DNA from: Trichostrongylus colubriformis
Lineage: Eukaryota > Nematoda > Chromadorea > Rhabditida > Trichostrongylidae
NCBI GenBank assembly: GCA_963978905.1
Contig: OZ022256.1
Span: forward strand, 41,402,001 to 41,466,000
Reading direction: 5' to 3'
DNA length: 64,000 nucleotides
Below are positions 1-10,140 of this stretch, piece by piece. The first letter of the stretch is position 1, and the number at the start of each line of letters is the position of its first letter. The position numbers and the translations under genes are program-made. The notes under the pieces are model-generated. The model had not been told where the DNA came from. It did no database searches and worked only from the letters and a program-made list of their open reading frames with translations.

Positions 1-178
1 ACTAGACGCGCTTCACCTTCTTCGTACCGACCAACTGGTCGTCATGCGTCCAACTAGACGTGCTTCACCCTTCTTCGTACCGACCAACGGGTTGTCATGC
101 GTCGAACTAGACGTGCTTCACCTTTCTTCGTATTGACCAACTGGTCGTCTTACGTCGAACTAGACGCACTTCACCTCT
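1..178. repeat. 53-bp minisatellite, about 3.4 units
   Basis: Units begin with ACTAGACG at 1, 53, 106 and 159, so the period is 52-53 bp. Each unit carries CTTCACC, a TTCTTCGTA block and the short palindrome GACCAACTGGTC (degenerate in unit 2). The array touches the window edge and may continue upstream. Units differ by several substitutions, so it is not a recent amplification. Confidence 0.9.
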
Positions 179-570
179 TATATTGCTTATTAAATAACTT
201 ACCTTTATAAGTAAACCTATCGTACATAGTATTAACCTTGAACATGTCATTTCAAGTTCATTTTCACAATATACCTTCAATGTTCAAAGGCTCCACTCAT
301 TATAAATAAAGCTGTTTTTGGCAATCAAAAAATTTTTGGCATCATACTTAATTCTACAGAACGTTATTTTTACATGACAATAACACGTTTTTAATTATTG
401 AAGTCATTTATTGAAAATCTGAATTGTTTACAATTCACTTTCATCTCGATGAATTTTGAGCAACTTATTTATCCTTCACAATCAAACTCTTCCTTCAACC
501 ACTAGAATTCATCTCCTATAACTGACTAGATTAGATTAAATTGATTACTGGCCAAAAATGACTTCCTTAC
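179..570. other. AT-rich non-coding stretch
   Basis: AT-rich sequence between the minisatellite and the first recognisable exon of the decayed gene. I see no convincing exon, RNA gene or element end here. Confidence 0.5.
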
Positions 571-1583
571 CTTAAGGGCTGGCAAGTTACTCAAACCAGA
601 CAACATTACATCTCCATATTTTATATTTCCTATCTTAACTTAGTGATTATAGTGACGAAAAGAAGTAGCTCAATAAGACACTAACCTTCAAATCGTTCTT
701 ATCCTTCTCACTCAGCATTTCTTCAATAGGTAAGCCCCTCCATTCGGGTAAAGCCAGATTTAATCTAATGGCTGCTACAGATGGCTTGAGCACCTGTCAA
801 GAATTACCTATCTCATAGTTAAAACAATTAACTATTCAAAAACTCATCCCCCAAGTCTTTCCCAATGTGCAAACTCCCTCTTCTAACAGACATTTTAGGT
901 GCCCTCAAACCTTCTTTTGCGTACAATGAATTCAATTTCTTTCTTATCAGTAAGCTAGAAGGTCCAATCTCGAGAATTATCAATTCTTTTCAAGCTAATC
1001 TATATACTCTTGAAATCAAATTCACTCACCCCAGGTTATTTTCATCCATGCTCTTCAATGTCAACTCTTTCAAAATAGCTAGTTTCGTTCCATTACTCTT
1101 GTTATACTCGGCTAACTTCTTGCGACCTTCACTCATGAAGTACCTCCAGTACTCATATGATACCTTTGCCTACAGATACAGTTCATCCATCCTATTCCCA
1201 GTTCTTCTTCTGTTAATACCAACAATGAACGTAGAGTAATTTACTCACGCGTATGGCAGGAATCCCTCTGTATATGCCAGCGGATGTGGGCCAGGTAAAC
1301 GCAGACTTGTTTTCAGCCGAGTACCTGAAATACTTATTGCTCCACCATTAATTAGGTGCTGGAATAACACAGTACGATAACTTACTCATGTATTCACCCA
1401 GTGATAACGTTTGCCAGATGGAAGTCGATCATACTTCCATTTTCCTTTGTTTTCCGAGCCCGTAACACGAACCCATTCCAGCAGCACCCTTTTATTAATA
1501 TTTTCTTGAAGCACCTGCTTGCGTATATCCTGGTGATTCTCTTCACACTGCAAAAACACATTATTGGTACCTTGCATCTCCAT
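571..1583 (-). pseudogene. Unidentified multi-exon gene, copy A (decayed)
   Basis: Likely exons on the minus strand, 5' to 3': about 1583-1386, 1305-1249, 1169-1030, about 960-862, 793-686 and 629-571. Most are bounded by AG acceptors and GT donors. The 1305-1249 exon reads through WPTSAGIYRGIPAIR, 1169-1030 starts KVSYEYWRYFMSEGRKKLAE, 793-686 is exactly 36 codons starting VLKPSVAAIRLNLALPEW, and 629-571 contains NIKYGDVMLSGLSNLP. The same peptides recur in a second copy at 5937-6965, which argues that they were once coding. Compared with that copy, the 960-862 exon carries a one-base insertion that breaks the frame. I do not recognise the family; it is lysine- and glutamate-rich with no obvious signal peptide or membrane segment. 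Confidence 0.5.
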
Positions 1584-1599
1584 GCCTTTTACCTTTTAC

Positions 1600-2150
1600 C
1601 TTGTACATTTAATGTACATTTTTTGTCCTTCCTACTATTCGCTTATACACAACATAATACATTTCTTATTTCATTTCTTTTCTCATCAATTACAAAGTTT
1701 TAACACACATTCGTACACTTCTATAACCTTCATTAACCTTTTATAACAAATATATCACAAATTCTAACATAATTAACTCTTCGTTATGCATCATAACAGC
1801 AAATATAATCTTTTACCAATTTCTTGATACAATTCTTTAAACATGGGGACCACACCCCTTTAACAACAGGGGCTCTTTTGATAGGGTTACAAAAGTGGTT
1901 AACTGGCATAAGGGGCAGTACCACGCTCTCAAAAGGGTCAACAAACCTTCTTCACACAAACTACACAAATTCCATTTCATATAGGCTTGCAAGTGCCTAG
2001 GGCAAACCCCTTCAAACTTCCCCTAAGTATGTGGGTCAGGCCTCCCACATATTTTTCCTTTGACCTACCACTAGTAATAATACACCTCTTAACATTAACT
2101 ACTACCACAGTCAACTCTTTCACAAACACAAGGTAAACGGTACCTATTAC
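1600..2150. other. AT-rich spacer upstream of the permuted PLE
   Basis: Pyrimidine-rich and AT-rich sequence between the decayed gene and the first recognisable PLE residues. The 5' boundary of the PLE probably lies here but no target-site duplication was found by eye. Confidence 0.4.
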
Positions 2151-2256
2151 TTGAAAGATTTCGGTACCAATAATTTACCTACTAACTGCAAAATTGGTTG
2201 TGTTAAATGTGACCTTATAGATAAAAAAAGATTACATTATTTCTAATAGCACAAAC

Positions 2257-2736
2257 ATGAGAATTTCCACCTACATAGATAACACAGCAAACTGTCAAAG
2301 TAAAAACATAATTTATTGCCTTAGTTGTTTAGAATGTGGATATCAATATGTAGGTCTTACAACAAGAAAATTTAAGGATCGAATTAGAGAACATCCGTAT
2401 AATATACGAAAAAATGATTCCAATAAATATCTTTATAAACATTCTAATGAAAAATGTAAGAAAAAACTTATTTCCTTTTCAATTCTCGACAATCTACCAG
2501 AGAATACGGACAAAACAATTTTGTTAGACAAAGAAGCTTTCTGGATCAAGTTAGTTGTTACAGCTTATCCTTTTGGTAACAATGACTGCATTAAAACATA
2601 TGGCAATATCTCAAATGTCATAAATCCTTTAACCTACAAAAAAGACCACCCATATTTCAATCTCATCATTCGTATAAGAAGAAGAGCCAGAAAAAAGAAA
2701 AACAACAACCAGCAAGATGTAGACAGAAATATATAA
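2257..2736 (+). pseudogene. GIY-YIG endonuclease domain of the permuted PLE
   Basis: The 159-residue frame contains IIYCLSCLECGYQYVG (residues about 19-34), which combines the GIY-like strand, a CxxC pair and the YVG of the YIG motif. TTRKFKDRIREH follows, with the catalytic-type arginine and a histidine, then YKHSNEKC, consistent with the CCHH zinc-binding pattern of PLE endonucleases. A glutamate in LLDKEAFWIKL fits the catalytic Glu. In life it would nick DNA to prime reverse transcription. The frame opens after two stops at 2247-2252, with more PLE-like coding (CKIGCVKC) upstream in another frame, so the apparent start is not a true N-terminus. Confidence 0.75.
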
Positions 2737-2799
2737 CATTTTCTAAATATACTACATACTACTTCTAACTTTAAATCAATCAGGAAAGAACTATATAAA

Positions 2800-3650
2800 T
2801 TGAATAAAAAGACCATCAAAGAAATAATTAAGCCATGCTATTCAGAATCGTTTTTATTCAGTATTCCTAACTATAAAAAATGTATCCTTTTAAGCTTACC
2901 CTGTAGTTTCCATTTTAATGCACCCAACATAAAAAACACAACCACCTCATATTGTAATTTACCAACCAAATTTATCCATGGTGTTTCAGATTATGTTAAC
3001 ATTAACAGAATAATTAACTCTAGAGATATCACAGAGATCATCAAAAAAAAACTCCGGTATCAATTATATTCCCTTTAGAGTTGTATACAAGTACGATAAT
3101 CCTATTTCACTATCAATATTCAACTATAACAAAACACTTAAGAACTTAGTTCTTAAGAGTTACAGTAACTTAGTAACAATTCTTAGAAATAAATGCATAT
3201 GTGAAAGGAAGGAGTATGAAGAATATGTAACAAACATCACAAACATATAATTACAGGAAATACCAAAGTCATTTAAATTGCCTAATCAAAGAAATACTAG
3301 ACAAAGGTTGTTAATACAGAATAACCACCAACTTGACTAAGGATACTGTCAAACAATGGATCAATGACACAGCTAAAGAATTTACAGCAATTATTAAAAG
3401 AAGATATAAACTCAGAGACTACATATTACGAGACATTTTTTGGTATCTAAAAACCAAGATATACAAAACACTTAACCTAAACTCCATTCAAACTGGTTAA
3501 ATAGAAATATAATACACTATTCACAACTAATAAATGAAATGAAAGAGCCACAGAATGAATTCATTTTTTGTCCTCTAGACAAAGCTAGCAACAATTACGG
3601 TTAGCAACAATTACGGTATTATTTGTAAAAAAAATTTACATTACTATCAT
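2800..3650 (+). pseudogene. Linker region of the permuted PLE, broken frames
   Basis: Fragmented coding sequence between endonuclease and RT. The open frame 2800-3078 continues past a TAG as SYKYDNPISLSIFNYNKTLK, a pattern expected between EN and RT in Naiad-like elements. Near 3560-3640 FIFCPLDKASNNYG and, one base out of frame, YGIICKK are separated by a 16-bp tandem duplication (3586-3601 and 3602-3617). Several further stops are present. Confidence 0.55.
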
Positions 3651-3651
3651 T

Positions 3652-4945
3652 ATGAAAGAAATGGGTTTAGAAATCAACAACAACAACACTTCTTATTTCC
3701 GGGATACAGGAGATACATATACCCTCCTTCCCAATACTGCAGAAAGAGATATTATTACTAAACAGCATAATTTTAACATTAACAACAATTTTGGAAATTT
3801 TGATAACATGATGACTACTCCAGTTATTTATGCTATTCCAAAACTACATAAGTCACCCATCGAATTTAGGTTCATTACAGGAGCAAAAACAAGCAGTTTA
3901 AAACCACTTTCCTTGGAGTTAACACGTATACTCACTTTTATCAAAACACATTTCATCAGTTATAATGATACTATCAAAAGCAGAAATATCAATTTTATAG
4001 GCTTTTGGGCAATAGATAACATTAACATAGCAGAAGAATTGCACAATATTAAAATGGATAATGTTAGTTAAACTATTCTCTGCAGACTTCACAAACATGT
4101 TCACTAACCTACCACATAACAAAACAATGTCAAGTATAAGAGAAATACTCAAAATTTGCTATAAAAATAGTAACAAAAGATACATAGCCACTAATAATCA
4201 CAGAACTTTTTACACTGATAATAATTCTTACAAAAATTATCGCTATTATACTATAACAGACATTCTCTACTTTATAGATTACTCACTTAACAATAGTTTC
4301 TGTAAATTTTCAGAATACATTTTCATTCAAAAAGTTGGAGTACCACAAGGAAGCAATGTTAGTCCCCTATTAGCAGATTTAACTTTGTCCTATTATGAAT
4401 ACGTTTACTCTCTAAGACAAATCAAAAGCACCAATTCTAACTTTAAGCCTTTTAGGTATATGGATGACATTTTAGTTCTACACAACACAGATTCTATCAC
4501 TACTCTTAACAAGCTTAATATGATATACAATAATATATTAAAATTAGAAACTACACACAAAAATGAGTATAATTGTAATTATTTAGACCTAGAAATTTTA
4601 ATTAAAGACAATAGGATTACTACCAAAATGTATAACAAAACAGACAATTTTGAATTCCCTATCAAGAGATTTCCTAATATATCCACTAACATCTCCTCCA
4701 AAATCAAACACAATACCATATATACAGAAATACTAAGAGTAGCAAGAACCTGTACCTATCAAAAAAATTTCATAGAAAGACTACAACATACTTATAGACA
4801 ATTACATAATTCTGGATATAAATTAGAGACATTTTTAACTTGTCTCACTAGATGCATATATCTAAATGATTTTATAAGGTACAAGTTCAAATTAGTTAAC
4901 CCTAAAGAGCTTCATAACTACTTTATGACTCCTTTACCTGATTGA
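3652..4945 (+). pseudogene. Reverse transcriptase domain of the permuted PLE
   Basis: Two overlapping frames, 3652-4071 and 4061-4945, form one RT broken by a frameshift around 4065. The first carries PVIYAIPKLHKSPIEFRF from about 3820. The second carries motif A (SADFTNMFTNLPH, Asp near 4085), motif B (GVPQGSNVSPLLADL, 4338-4382), motif C with the catalytic YMDD at 4457-4468, and YLDLEI. A basic thumb-like segment follows and the frame stops after PLPD at 4945. Motifs B and C are intact, so the domain was functional in the recent past, but no full-length product can be made. Confidence 0.8.
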
Positions 4946-5534
4946 TTTTTAGTGCTCTATCTGTTTAATCGGTAACACTATTAAGTTTTTGTCACTAATT
5001 ATTTACACATTATTTACACATTATTGCAATTACCATCAAAGCACTCACCACTCTTTGATTCTCTGGATCCATGCTCACAAAGTTTACCGTTCCTATAAGT
5101 AACTGTACATGTTGTTTATGATCATTAATATGATCCTGAAATAATGAGTGAAATGGTTACAAGCATAAAGAAAACGTCAACAACCCACCTACAACAAAGA
5201 ACAGTCAAAGTAACTCAGAGTCGAATGATAATACTAATTCTAACATTGGTGAATAACATGTGATAACGTTCAATAGTCAAAACAACTTTAATTTTTCATT
5301 TTTCATTTTTCATTTACACTCATGAAGATAGGGAACGGTTGCTTTATGGTGAGTCAGTTTTTTCTCCAAACAAACAATTGCATAAGGCTAACAAATTAAG
5401 AAATATTTAGATCTACAACTAACATACATAAATCTAAACATAACTTAATACTTGAATCTTTTTAATTGACTCACACTCAGTTTGACTTACATATTTTTCA
5501 GTAAATATTACATAAAAATATAACATAAAACATG
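4946..5534. other. PLE 3' flank and AT-rich spacer
   Basis: AT-rich sequence with a short tandem repeat of ATTATTTACAC at about 4995-5025, just downstream of the RT stop. Parts of 5200-5450 resemble 11080-11260 weakly (for example a shared CCAAACAAACAA block), suggesting an old tandem duplication. No gene is visible. Confidence 0.4.
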
Positions 5535-5668
5535 CCTACCTCCCTTCCCTTACTGATTAGCACAGAGGGAGGTTATCTCTAGGTTTAACCTCCGTCTAAG
5601 GGCCCGTGCGAAACGGAGGTTAAACTATTTCTTTGCTCCTTCCCCCCTAAAATCTTTTTAAACATGGT
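5535..5668. repeat. Duplicated segment with 12-bp hairpin, copy 1
   Basis: About 130 bp closely matches 11764-11896: both read CCTACCTCCC, then GCACAGAGGGAGGTTATCTC, then a hairpin. The stem here is GTTTAACCTCCG at 5583-5594 and its complement at 5614-5625. The duplication fits an old tandem duplication of the decayed-gene region. Confidence 0.7.
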
Positions 5669-5936
5669 TTCTTTGTTTACAATTGCTTATTTCTTTGACA
5701 TGTGAACTTTTCACATTAGTGATATGGTTGGAAACGTTTATCAATATCATCCCAAATACATATTATTCACAAACAAATAGTTCACTATTATCTGCTGATG
5801 CTTTTTCGAACAACTTCTTTATAGGTCTATTTTAGTATTGAAACTCCTCCATTACCATCAGAAATCGTCTCGTGTGACTGAATAAATTGAATACATGTCC
5901 AAAAACTTGATTGTACGCCAAGTGACGTCCTCTTAC

Positions 5937-6965
5937 CTTAGTGACTAACAAACTACCCAAGCCAGGCAGCGTTAAATCTCCATACTTTATGTTTCCCAGC
6001 CAAAATTTGCATTTTGGTGATTCGAATTACTTAGCTCAATATGGTACTTAATTCTGGATCATTTTTATCCCTAGTCCTTTTCATTCCGATACAGATAAGT
6101 TCAGCCGAATTGCTGCCATGGATGAGACGACTACCTTTCATTCAACTATATAACAAACTAGTAGCAATAGGCTATCCCTTCGATGGCTGCCGCTTTAGAC
6201 ACGACCAGAAACCACAGTTCATAATCCGCGAAAAGCCTCTTCTTGTTCTGAGCAAGCTTCATTAGAAGTCTGAGGAGGCTGGACCGGAGGTGGGCGGCGA
6301 CCCTTCCCCGATTGGTTGACCCTCTCGTCAAACTGTGTCGTCATCAGCCATCCTTGGTTTCTTGGTATCGATCGCGACCTGCATGTGCATCCATGTCTCA
6401 CGGAACATCCACCAGGGATACGAGCCAACAGTAACAGGTTGAGTAATAAACCACAAAACAGACAACATCATTGTAAGGCGAAATACACTTCAAGAGTAAT
6501 ACAATAATATGACAGTACACAATTATTCACACCAAATCTTTCCCTATTAGCAGGTTTCTTTTTCGAACAGACATATGTGGCGTCTTCACTCCTTCTTCAG
6601 CATACAAGAAATCATCTACTTTCTTATCAATGAACTGAATACACTAATTTCGATTTGTTCGTACTCCTTCGACTCTTCAATCAAATTTACTTACTCCAAA
6701 TTGTTCTCATCCATATTTTTGAAGTGATCTCCCACAAAATTAAAAACTTTCATTATTTTTATTATATTCAGCAAATTTCTCACGGCCCTCATTTATAGAA
6801 TATCTCCAATACTCATAAGATACTCTAACCTACGGTAACTTTTGTCCATTCCCAATTTTCAAGAGTAGAACTTTTCAAAAATTAAATATAAAAGCATAGT
6901 CCACTCACACGTATGGCTGGCACTCCTTTGTATACACCAGCGGAAGTCGGCCATGAAAATGCAGT
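5937..6965 (-). pseudogene. Unidentified multi-exon gene, copy B (decayed)
   Basis: Second copy of the gene seen at 571-1583. Shared exons: 6965-6909 (57 bp, WPTSAGVYKGVPAIR, same length and same splice positions as in copy A), about 6829-6694 (VSYEYWRYSINEGREKFAEY), about 6645-6545 (DKKVDDFLYAEEGVKTPHMS) and about 5995-5937 (NIKYGDLTLPGLGSLL). Damage is visible: the second listed exon has a one-base shift after EYNKNNE, and the last has lost its AG acceptor (GG instead of AG at the matching position). Copy A is intact at both points but broken elsewhere, so neither copy looks functional as read. Confidence 0.5.
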
Positions 6966-7042
6966 CTTACCACCAACTGTCTTGTTTTACCACGACGTTC
7001 ATCCATTTTGTGTCTATCTCCTCCCCACCTAACACTGTTTCT

Positions 7043-8200
7043 TTACACCAACACTATTTCAAATATATTTATTATCAAAACACGACCCTCACTGGGGTGC
7101 ATTCCTCGAGCCTTTGCGGGCCAGGTCCGACGTCGCGATCTTCGTCGTGAAGATTGGCAGCGGCTTCTTGATCTTCGATTTGATAATCGGCTGCGGCTTC
7201 TCGATCTTCGTCTCCGGCCCTGGTGGCCCCCGGATTCTGAACGATTCCCCGAATAATCTTCGTGCTCTTCCCTCCTATGTAGATCCTTGCGGATCTTTCG
7301 CACGGCCGAACACAGTGCGCGACTGCGCCGCTGTGAACGGCGACTTGGCCTCGCCTGCCTTCCCGGCGGAGCCCATACCACCGGCACCATTGCTGGCGCC
7401 TGTGGCGGCGACCCAGCACCCGTCCCAGCTGGAACCAGTACAACTGGAGGGCTGGACTGCGGGCCCCACTGGCCGCCCCCTTACTTTTTCGATACTCCAT
7501 CATTCTAGCAGTTTCTGGACACTTTCTCTTCGACCACCGCGGTAATGGCTCTCCGGTAGGCCCTATGTTTGTCAGTAGAGCGTAGAGGCACAGCCAATTC
7601 GATGTGCCTGAGGTCCCTTTCTTTTGTTATCCCAAGGACCACTTATGGGTCATCTACTATGTTTGCTTCAGTTGGATTGGTTGGACCGCTTTTGGGTCAG
7701 TGCAATTTTTTTCCTCAAAAAGTAACTAAAGCTGACCTATTGTGGGCCAGGACGTATGCAAAAAAAGAGCGAGATCGAACTCTGTTCAGTTAGATTTGTT
7801 GTTCACCCTAAAATGCGCGAGCCGGCTTGGCCCCCATGTAGGATTTTGATGGCCACTCGTGTGTTTGAGAGTTTATTGTAAACAAAAAACAACAGCTGAA
7901 TGAAAAGTCAACAACTGTTACAAAAGTCAACAACTTATACAACTTCCAAATTCTCCCACGGGCAAGTGAATGATGGAGAGGTGAACAAAGGTGACGACCT
8001 CAGCGGCGACAAGGAGAGTAACACGTGGGTGATGAACAACACGAAAGAAACAAAAGAAAACACAATAACGAGCACAGGCACGAGGGAGGTCGGGTGGGGC
8101 TATCCTGGGGCTGAGACGAATTGGGACTTATCGATCCGGGGCGGTTTAAATTACCCCGAACGCGCGATTTGATCGCGTAGATCACGGGCAGTTGTTGGAG
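7043..8200. other. GC-rich island, possible retroelement remnant
   Basis: 7100-7550 is strikingly GC-rich in an AT-rich setting, and long frames stay open on both strands, so open length alone is not evidence of coding. It lies just beyond the gypsy-like integrase pieces on the same (minus) side and could be LTR, leader or gag remnant. No diagnostic zinc knuckle or protease motif was found. 7560-8200 shows no clear gene. Confidence 0.3.
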
Positions 8201-8277
8201 GTCCTCCTTTCAAGTCTCTCCAACAGATCCTCATCTGCCAGTTCCCACGGGACAAGCCTTTCCTTAATCTGATCATA

Positions 8278-8413
8278 GGTTTCTCACCCCCATGCCATGG
8301 TCCTCATACGTGCTTGTTCCCAGGATTTCAACTACAATACGGGGTATCCACCGAACTCCTGACCCGATGTAATTTCTCATAAAGACTTCTTGCCCAACGC
8401 TATATCGCCATTC
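8278..8413 (-). pseudogene. Ty3/gypsy-like integrase C-terminal domain fragment
   Basis: On the minus strand this reads EWRYSVGQEVFMRNYIGSG and then VRWIPRIVVEILG, the pattern of the small beta-barrel at the end of retrotransposon integrases (VGDxVxVRNY ... WIPGxIVExLG). It lies beyond the integrase core at 10827-10492 in the same orientation, separated from it by LTR-like and PLE sequence. The fragment has no start or finished end. Confidence 0.55.
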
Positions 8414-8450
8414 TTTTTTTCTACATCATAATTCCTTCTACCTCCACCAG

Positions 8451-8697
8451 ATGTCTATTCGCAGGGAATTCGTCATATTCCCCTTCTTAGTATGTCTGGA
8501 ATGGTCCTTAGGGTTAGTTACGACGTCTCAGGCATACAGTAGAGTTGAGAATGTTTATTACTCTCCGGGTCTGGGGTTATATAGGGGAGTTCCGGTTATC
8601 CTTCTTATCCCTCTATTGATATTTTCTTTCGCTCGTACATCTTCTCCATCCTCTTCCTTCCAGTCGATCCTACCTGAAACCGGTCGTCCCCTTACAT
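8451..8697 (-). repeat. LTR-like sequence (TG...CA ends)
   Basis: The 247-bp segment begins TGTCTATTCG and ends CCCCTTACA on the plus strand. On the minus strand it has a CCCTATATAACCCC TATA-like box followed about 25 bases later by AATAAA, the expected order in an LTR. Its terminal ~35 bp recur at about 10462-10497 next to the integrase fragment, as expected for LTR ends. No short target duplication was found. Confidence 0.45.
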
Positions 8698-8983
8698 CCC
8701 CCCGTAGTGACCGATAAGTCACTTAACTAGGGGAGTTCGACATTGCCTACTCTCCCCTATGGACAATCCCACAATCCCTTTCTTCTAGTATTTCAGCAAA
8801 CAGTACACACCCCCAAAGTCTTTATTAACACATATTTAGCATTGTCTTGTCCCGAAGCCTCATGTTGATCTGAATATGTACTGAATAATGTGAGACTTGC
8901 AAGATTTATTCCAAAAGATTCAAAAACACTTTCACAAAAAATGATTGCAAAAGAACGTTGCAAAAGTATTTTGAACTTTTATT

Positions 8984-9018
8984 GGCAAGCTTTCGGCGCT
9001 TAGCGCCTTTCTCAAGCC
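8984..9018 (-). ncRNA. Hammerhead-ribozyme-like motif, minus PLE copy
   Basis: On the minus strand: GGC, TTGAGAA, a GGCG-CTAAG-CGCC stem-loop, GAAA, AGCT, then GCC. This follows the layout of short type I hammerheads with a palindromic stem III found in PLE terminal regions, but the first box is TTGAGAA rather than CUGANGA, so activity is doubtful. Confidence 0.4.
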
Positions 9019-9253
9019 TGAAATGGTACAAATTAAAACCTATCGAGAGACTCTATTTCAGAGTCGCTCTGGTTTATTTGTACTAAACCGACTTACTGCT
9101 GCCACCGGGTTACTATCCTTACCCTTGGTGGGGTCCTTGGTAGTGGAGCAGAATTGGTCGACCCACCCTGACCTAACCCTTAAATAGCGTAGACGTGCTG
9201 TGACTGTGATAGTGTTTGGTATCACATTCATTCCACAGTGCATAACACTGTAG

Positions 9254-9540
9254 TCATGTGATTAGTTCAAGAGAGTCACGCAGTTCGTCTCTGCCATTTA
9301 TCTCTGGGGATAACCTTCTAATTTCCAGTGCCTCAAGGATTTTTCTTTCCACCGTATTTTCGATGGAGCGGTGCAGTACTCTAACGATAAGGTTAGGGGG
9401 CGCCTCGTAGGCATGTTTTTGTGTTCTATGTTTGGAGAAACTATTATTTAAATATGATGTAGGGTTATGTAAGGCCCTGCGATGTTCGTCCAGCCGTTTG
9501 AAGAGGGGCCTTTTTGTTTCTCCCACGTATTTTTGCCAGG
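9254..9540 (-). pseudogene. PLE GIY-YIG endonuclease C-terminal part, minus copy
   Basis: Reads from WQKYVGETKRPLFKRLDEHR through SFSKHRTQKHAYEAPPNL to a stop after LELIT. YVGET is the YIG motif, the arginines and RxDEH follow it, and ENTVERKILEAL contains the probable catalytic Glu region. The GIY half is missing because the copy is truncated at the palindrome centre. The remaining frame is intact to its stop. Confidence 0.7.
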
Positions 9541-9591
9541 GATGTGGGCAAAAATACGTGGGAGAACATACTATGTCAGGGATGTGGGCAA

Positions 9592-9850
9592 AAATACGTG
9601 GGAGAAACAAAAAGGCCCCTCTTCAAACGGCTGGACGAACATCGCAGGGCCTTACATAACCCTACATCATATTTTAAATAATAGTTTCTCCAAACATAGA
9701 ACACAAAAACATGCCTACGAGGCGCCCCCTAACCTTATCGTTAGAGTACTGCACCGCTCCATCGAAAATACGGTGGAAAGAAAAATCCTTGAGGCACTAA
9801 AATTAGAAGGTTATCCCCAGAGATAAATGGCAGAGACGAACTGCGTGACT
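9592..9850 (+). pseudogene. PLE GIY-YIG endonuclease C-terminal part, plus copy
   Basis: Same domain as the facing minus copy, reading CGQKYVGETKRPLFKRLDEH, but an extra base near 9675 shifts the frame (the LNNSF segment continues in another frame), and another lesion follows near 9800. It is therefore more damaged than its partner. Confidence 0.65.
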
Positions 9851-10105
9851 CTCTTGAACTAATCACATGACTACAGTGTTATGCACTGTGGAATGAATGT
9901 GATACCAAACACTATCACAGTCACAGCACGTCTACGCTATTCAAGGGTTAGGTCAGGGTGGGTCGACCAATTCTGCTCCACTACCAAGGACCCCACCAAG
10001 GGTAAGGATAGTAACCCGGTGGCAGCAGTAAGTCGGTTTAGTACAAATAAACCAGAGCGACTCTGAAATAGAGTCTCTCGATAGGTTTTAATTTGTACCA
10101 TTTCA

Positions 10106-10140
10106 GGCTTGAGAAAGGCGCTAAGCGCCGAAAGCTTGCC
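10106..10140 (+). ncRNA. Hammerhead-ribozyme-like motif, plus PLE copy
   Basis: Mirror copy of the motif at 8984-9018, identical over the core: GGC / TTGAGAA / GGCG stem with CTAAG loop / GAAA / AGCT / GCC. The first conserved box deviates from CUGANGA. Confidence 0.4.

Larger units (their letters stand above)
2150..4945 (+). mobile_element. Permuted (Naiad/Chlamys-like) Penelope-like retroelement, degenerate
   Basis: One plus-strand element in several broken frames. A cysteine-containing segment near 2190 (CKIGCVKC) is followed by a GIY-YIG endonuclease at 2257-2736, then a linker, then reverse transcriptase motifs at 3560-4945. Canonical Penelope elements have the endonuclease after the RT; here it precedes it, which is the arrangement known from Naiad and Chlamys elements. 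Sub-motifs also fit that group: a KEAFWIKL-plus-aromatic segment ending in FGNNDC after the endonuclease core, CPLDKASNNYG before RT motif 1, KLHKSPIEFRFITG, and FWAIDN ahead of motif A. Stop codons (for example after 3078), a frameshift near 4065 and a 16-bp duplication near 3586 show that this copy is dead. Base composition is much more AT-rich than the host genes. Ends are not defined. Confidence 0.75.

Noticed and set aside
1..178. Possible CRISPR-like array
   Set aside because: Units are contiguous 53-bp tandem repeats without unique spacers, in an animal genome.
2247..2252. Selenocysteine codons in the permuted PLE, as reported for some Naiads
   Set aside because: The in-frame stops here are TAA/TAG or accompany frameshifts, and no UGA replaces a conserved Cys.
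5583..5625. Hammerhead ribozyme (CGTC ... GAAAC around a hairpin)
   Set aside because: Only about 13 bases separate CGTC from GAAAC, too few for the remaining stems and the CUGANGA box; it is just a hairpin.
7075..7545. Long open frames on both strands read as a gag or SR-rich protein
   Set aside because: All frames stay open because the segment is GC-rich; no diagnostic motif supports one of them.
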